Source: an uncultured Eubacteriales bacterium (GTDB lineage: Bacteria; Bacillota; Clostridia; Oscillospirales; Butyricicoccaceae). From it: a DNA stretch of 6,904 nucleotides. Position numbers and translations under genes: made by a program. This document shows, one piece after another, positions 6,263 through 6,904 of the stretch. Within the stretch, counting starts at the first letter, position 1, and the number at the start of each line of letters is the position of its first letter. The notes under the pieces are model-generated. The model worked only from the letters and a program-made list of their open reading frames with translations. It did no database searches and had not been told where the DNA came from. The stretch is from the NCBI GenBank assembly GCA_910585875.1, contig CAJUIK010000086.1, forward strand, positions 1 through 6,904, given 5' to 3'.

Positions 6263-6682
6263 ATGGAACCGATTTACGCGCGGCTGACCGTTTATTTTGA
6301 AGACCCTTTCTGGGTGGGCGTGATGGAGCGCCGACAGGGAGGCTTGACAGAAGCCTGCAAGATTGTCTTTGGCGGCGAACCAAAGGATTATCAGGTCTAT
6401 GAAACCCTTCTGCGGCAATACGACCGCCTAGCCTTCAGCCCGCCCACAGAAAGCGGCAGCCCGCTCTTGGCCGTTCGCAGTTTCAAGCGGCGGCAGCGGG
6501 CGATCCGCCGCCAGCTGGCCGATTCCGGCCCGGGAACCAAGGCCCAGCAGGCCTTGGCTCTCCAGCGGCGGCAGGGCAAAGAGGCCCGGAAAAAGCAGGC
6601 CCGAGAGGAAAATCAGCTGCAAGCCCGACAGGATTTCCAGCACAGGCAGCAAAAGCGCCGGGAAAAACGCCGGGGCCATTGA
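6263..6682 (+). CDS. yjdF: YjdF family protein (DUF2992)
   Basis: A 139-residue protein of unknown biochemical function. The N-terminal 60 residues carry the hallmark of DUF2992: an ARLTVYFEDPFWVGVMER start, then CKIVFGGEPKDYQVYETLL and FSPP. The C-terminal half (about 73-139) is strongly basic and rich in Gln, Arg and Lys, probably a helical, charged tail with nucleic-acid-binding potential (inference). There is no signal peptide or membrane segment, so it should be cytoplasmic. The ATG at 6263 is chosen because the ideal SD AAGGAGGC lies 6 bases upstream and the family's N-terminus begins there. The open frame extends to a GTG at 6200, but that stretch lies inside the leader RNA. The gene is monocistronic, divergent from valS and closed by the terminator at 6703-6734. 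Regulation by its leader is likely. The family call is confident; the function is not known. Confidence 0.88.
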   Translation: MEPIYARLTVYFEDPFWVGVMERRQGGLTEACKIVFGGEPKDYQVYETLLRQYDRLAFSPPTESGSPLLAVRSFKRRQRAIRRQLADSGPGTKAQQALALQRRQGKEARKKQAREENQLQARQDFQHRQQKRREKRRGH

Positions 6683-6702
6683 ACGAAAAGCGCAAATGGG
6701 CG

Positions 6703-6734
6703 AAAAAGACGGAGGCTTTGCCTCCGTCTTTTTT
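6703..6734. terminator. Bidirectional intrinsic terminator between yjdF and the convergent gene
   Basis: gacggaggc (6708-6716) pairs with gcctccgtc (6720-6728) over 9 bp around a 3-base loop. The stem is flanked by five A on the left and six T on the right, so it reads as stem plus U-tract on both strands. It closes yjdF on the plus strand, 20 bases after its stop, and can also end the minus-strand gene whose stop codon is at 6766. Confidence 0.93.
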
Positions 6735-6765
6735 ACCTTTTTATGTCCGACCCTGCCTGGGATTT

Positions 6766-6904
6766 TTACGGCTCCCCCTCTTCCGGCGGCGGAGCGTCGG
6801 GCGCCCTTTGATCCGCCTCCTCCGGCTGGTCTTGTTGGGTCTGGCTCTGCTCCGGGTCCGGCGGAGTCAGCCAGCCTTTGATCTGCCCGCCGCTGTATCG
6901 AGCG
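6766..6904 (-). CDS. C-terminal end of an unidentified protein with a Pro/Glu/Gln-rich tail (partial)
   Basis: On the minus strand an open frame enters from the right edge (in-frame codons 6903-6766) and ends at TAA. The 45 visible residues start ARYSGGQIKGWLTPPDPE and continue into a low-complexity acidic tail rich in Pro, Glu, Gln and Asp, ending PPPEEGEP. Such tails occur on extracytoplasmic or cell-wall-associated proteins, including some penicillin-binding proteins, but nothing here proves that. No domain can be assigned. The stop is 32 bases from the bidirectional terminator, which is the normal layout for the end of a real gene and supports this frame over the other open frames here. 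The start lies outside the window. Confidence 0.6.
   Translation of the reverse strand, partial: ARYSGGQIKGWLTPPDPEQSQTQQDQPEEADQRAPDAPPPEEGEP

Overview
The window is a stretch of bacterial chromosome, most probably from a GC-rich member of the Firmicutes (class Clostridia, perhaps an Oscillospiraceae-type gut organism). The phylum is supported by a T-box leader on a valyl-tRNA synthetase gene, the valS-folC gene order, strong AAGGAGG-type ribosome binding sites, a tRNA gene with encoded CCA, and a YjdF/DUF2992 gene behind a structured leader. The family-level guess is inference.

Layout from left to right. Bases 1-447 hold no convincing gene. They contain a near-consensus promoter firing leftward out of the window (12-40), several inverted repeats, and the terminator of the tRNA gene. 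A single tRNA-Leu(CAA) gene on the minus strand (448-534) has its own promoter (550-578) and terminator. Next, all on the minus strand and read right to left, comes the main unit: T-box leader (about 6011-5745), valS (5672-3036), folC (2857-1571) and an AraC-type regulator with a GyrI-like effector domain (1482-604). On the plus strand, divergent from valS, a promoter at 6089-6118 drives a roughly 138-base structured leader and yjdF (6263-6682), which ends at a terminator that can work in both directions. At the right edge the last 45 codons of a minus-strand gene (6766-6903) converge on that same terminator.

How the parts work together. valS is controlled by uncharged tRNA-Val through the T-box antitermination switch, and folC (folate polyglutamylation) probably shares that transcript. 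The AraC/GyrI gene follows folC after 88 bases with no clear terminator or promoter between them, so it may be the third gene of the operon. yjdF looks translationally controlled, because an 8-base segment of its leader is perfectly complementary to its Shine-Dalgarno sequence. This matches what is expected of a yjdF-family riboswitch, a class reported to sense azaaromatic compounds. The roughly 600 bases between valS and yjdF therefore hold two back-to-back, mechanistically different RNA switches.

No mobile element, CRISPR array or unmistakably new system is visible. The places most worth a second look are the yjdF leader, the T-box specifier, the start of folC, and the unassigned left end.
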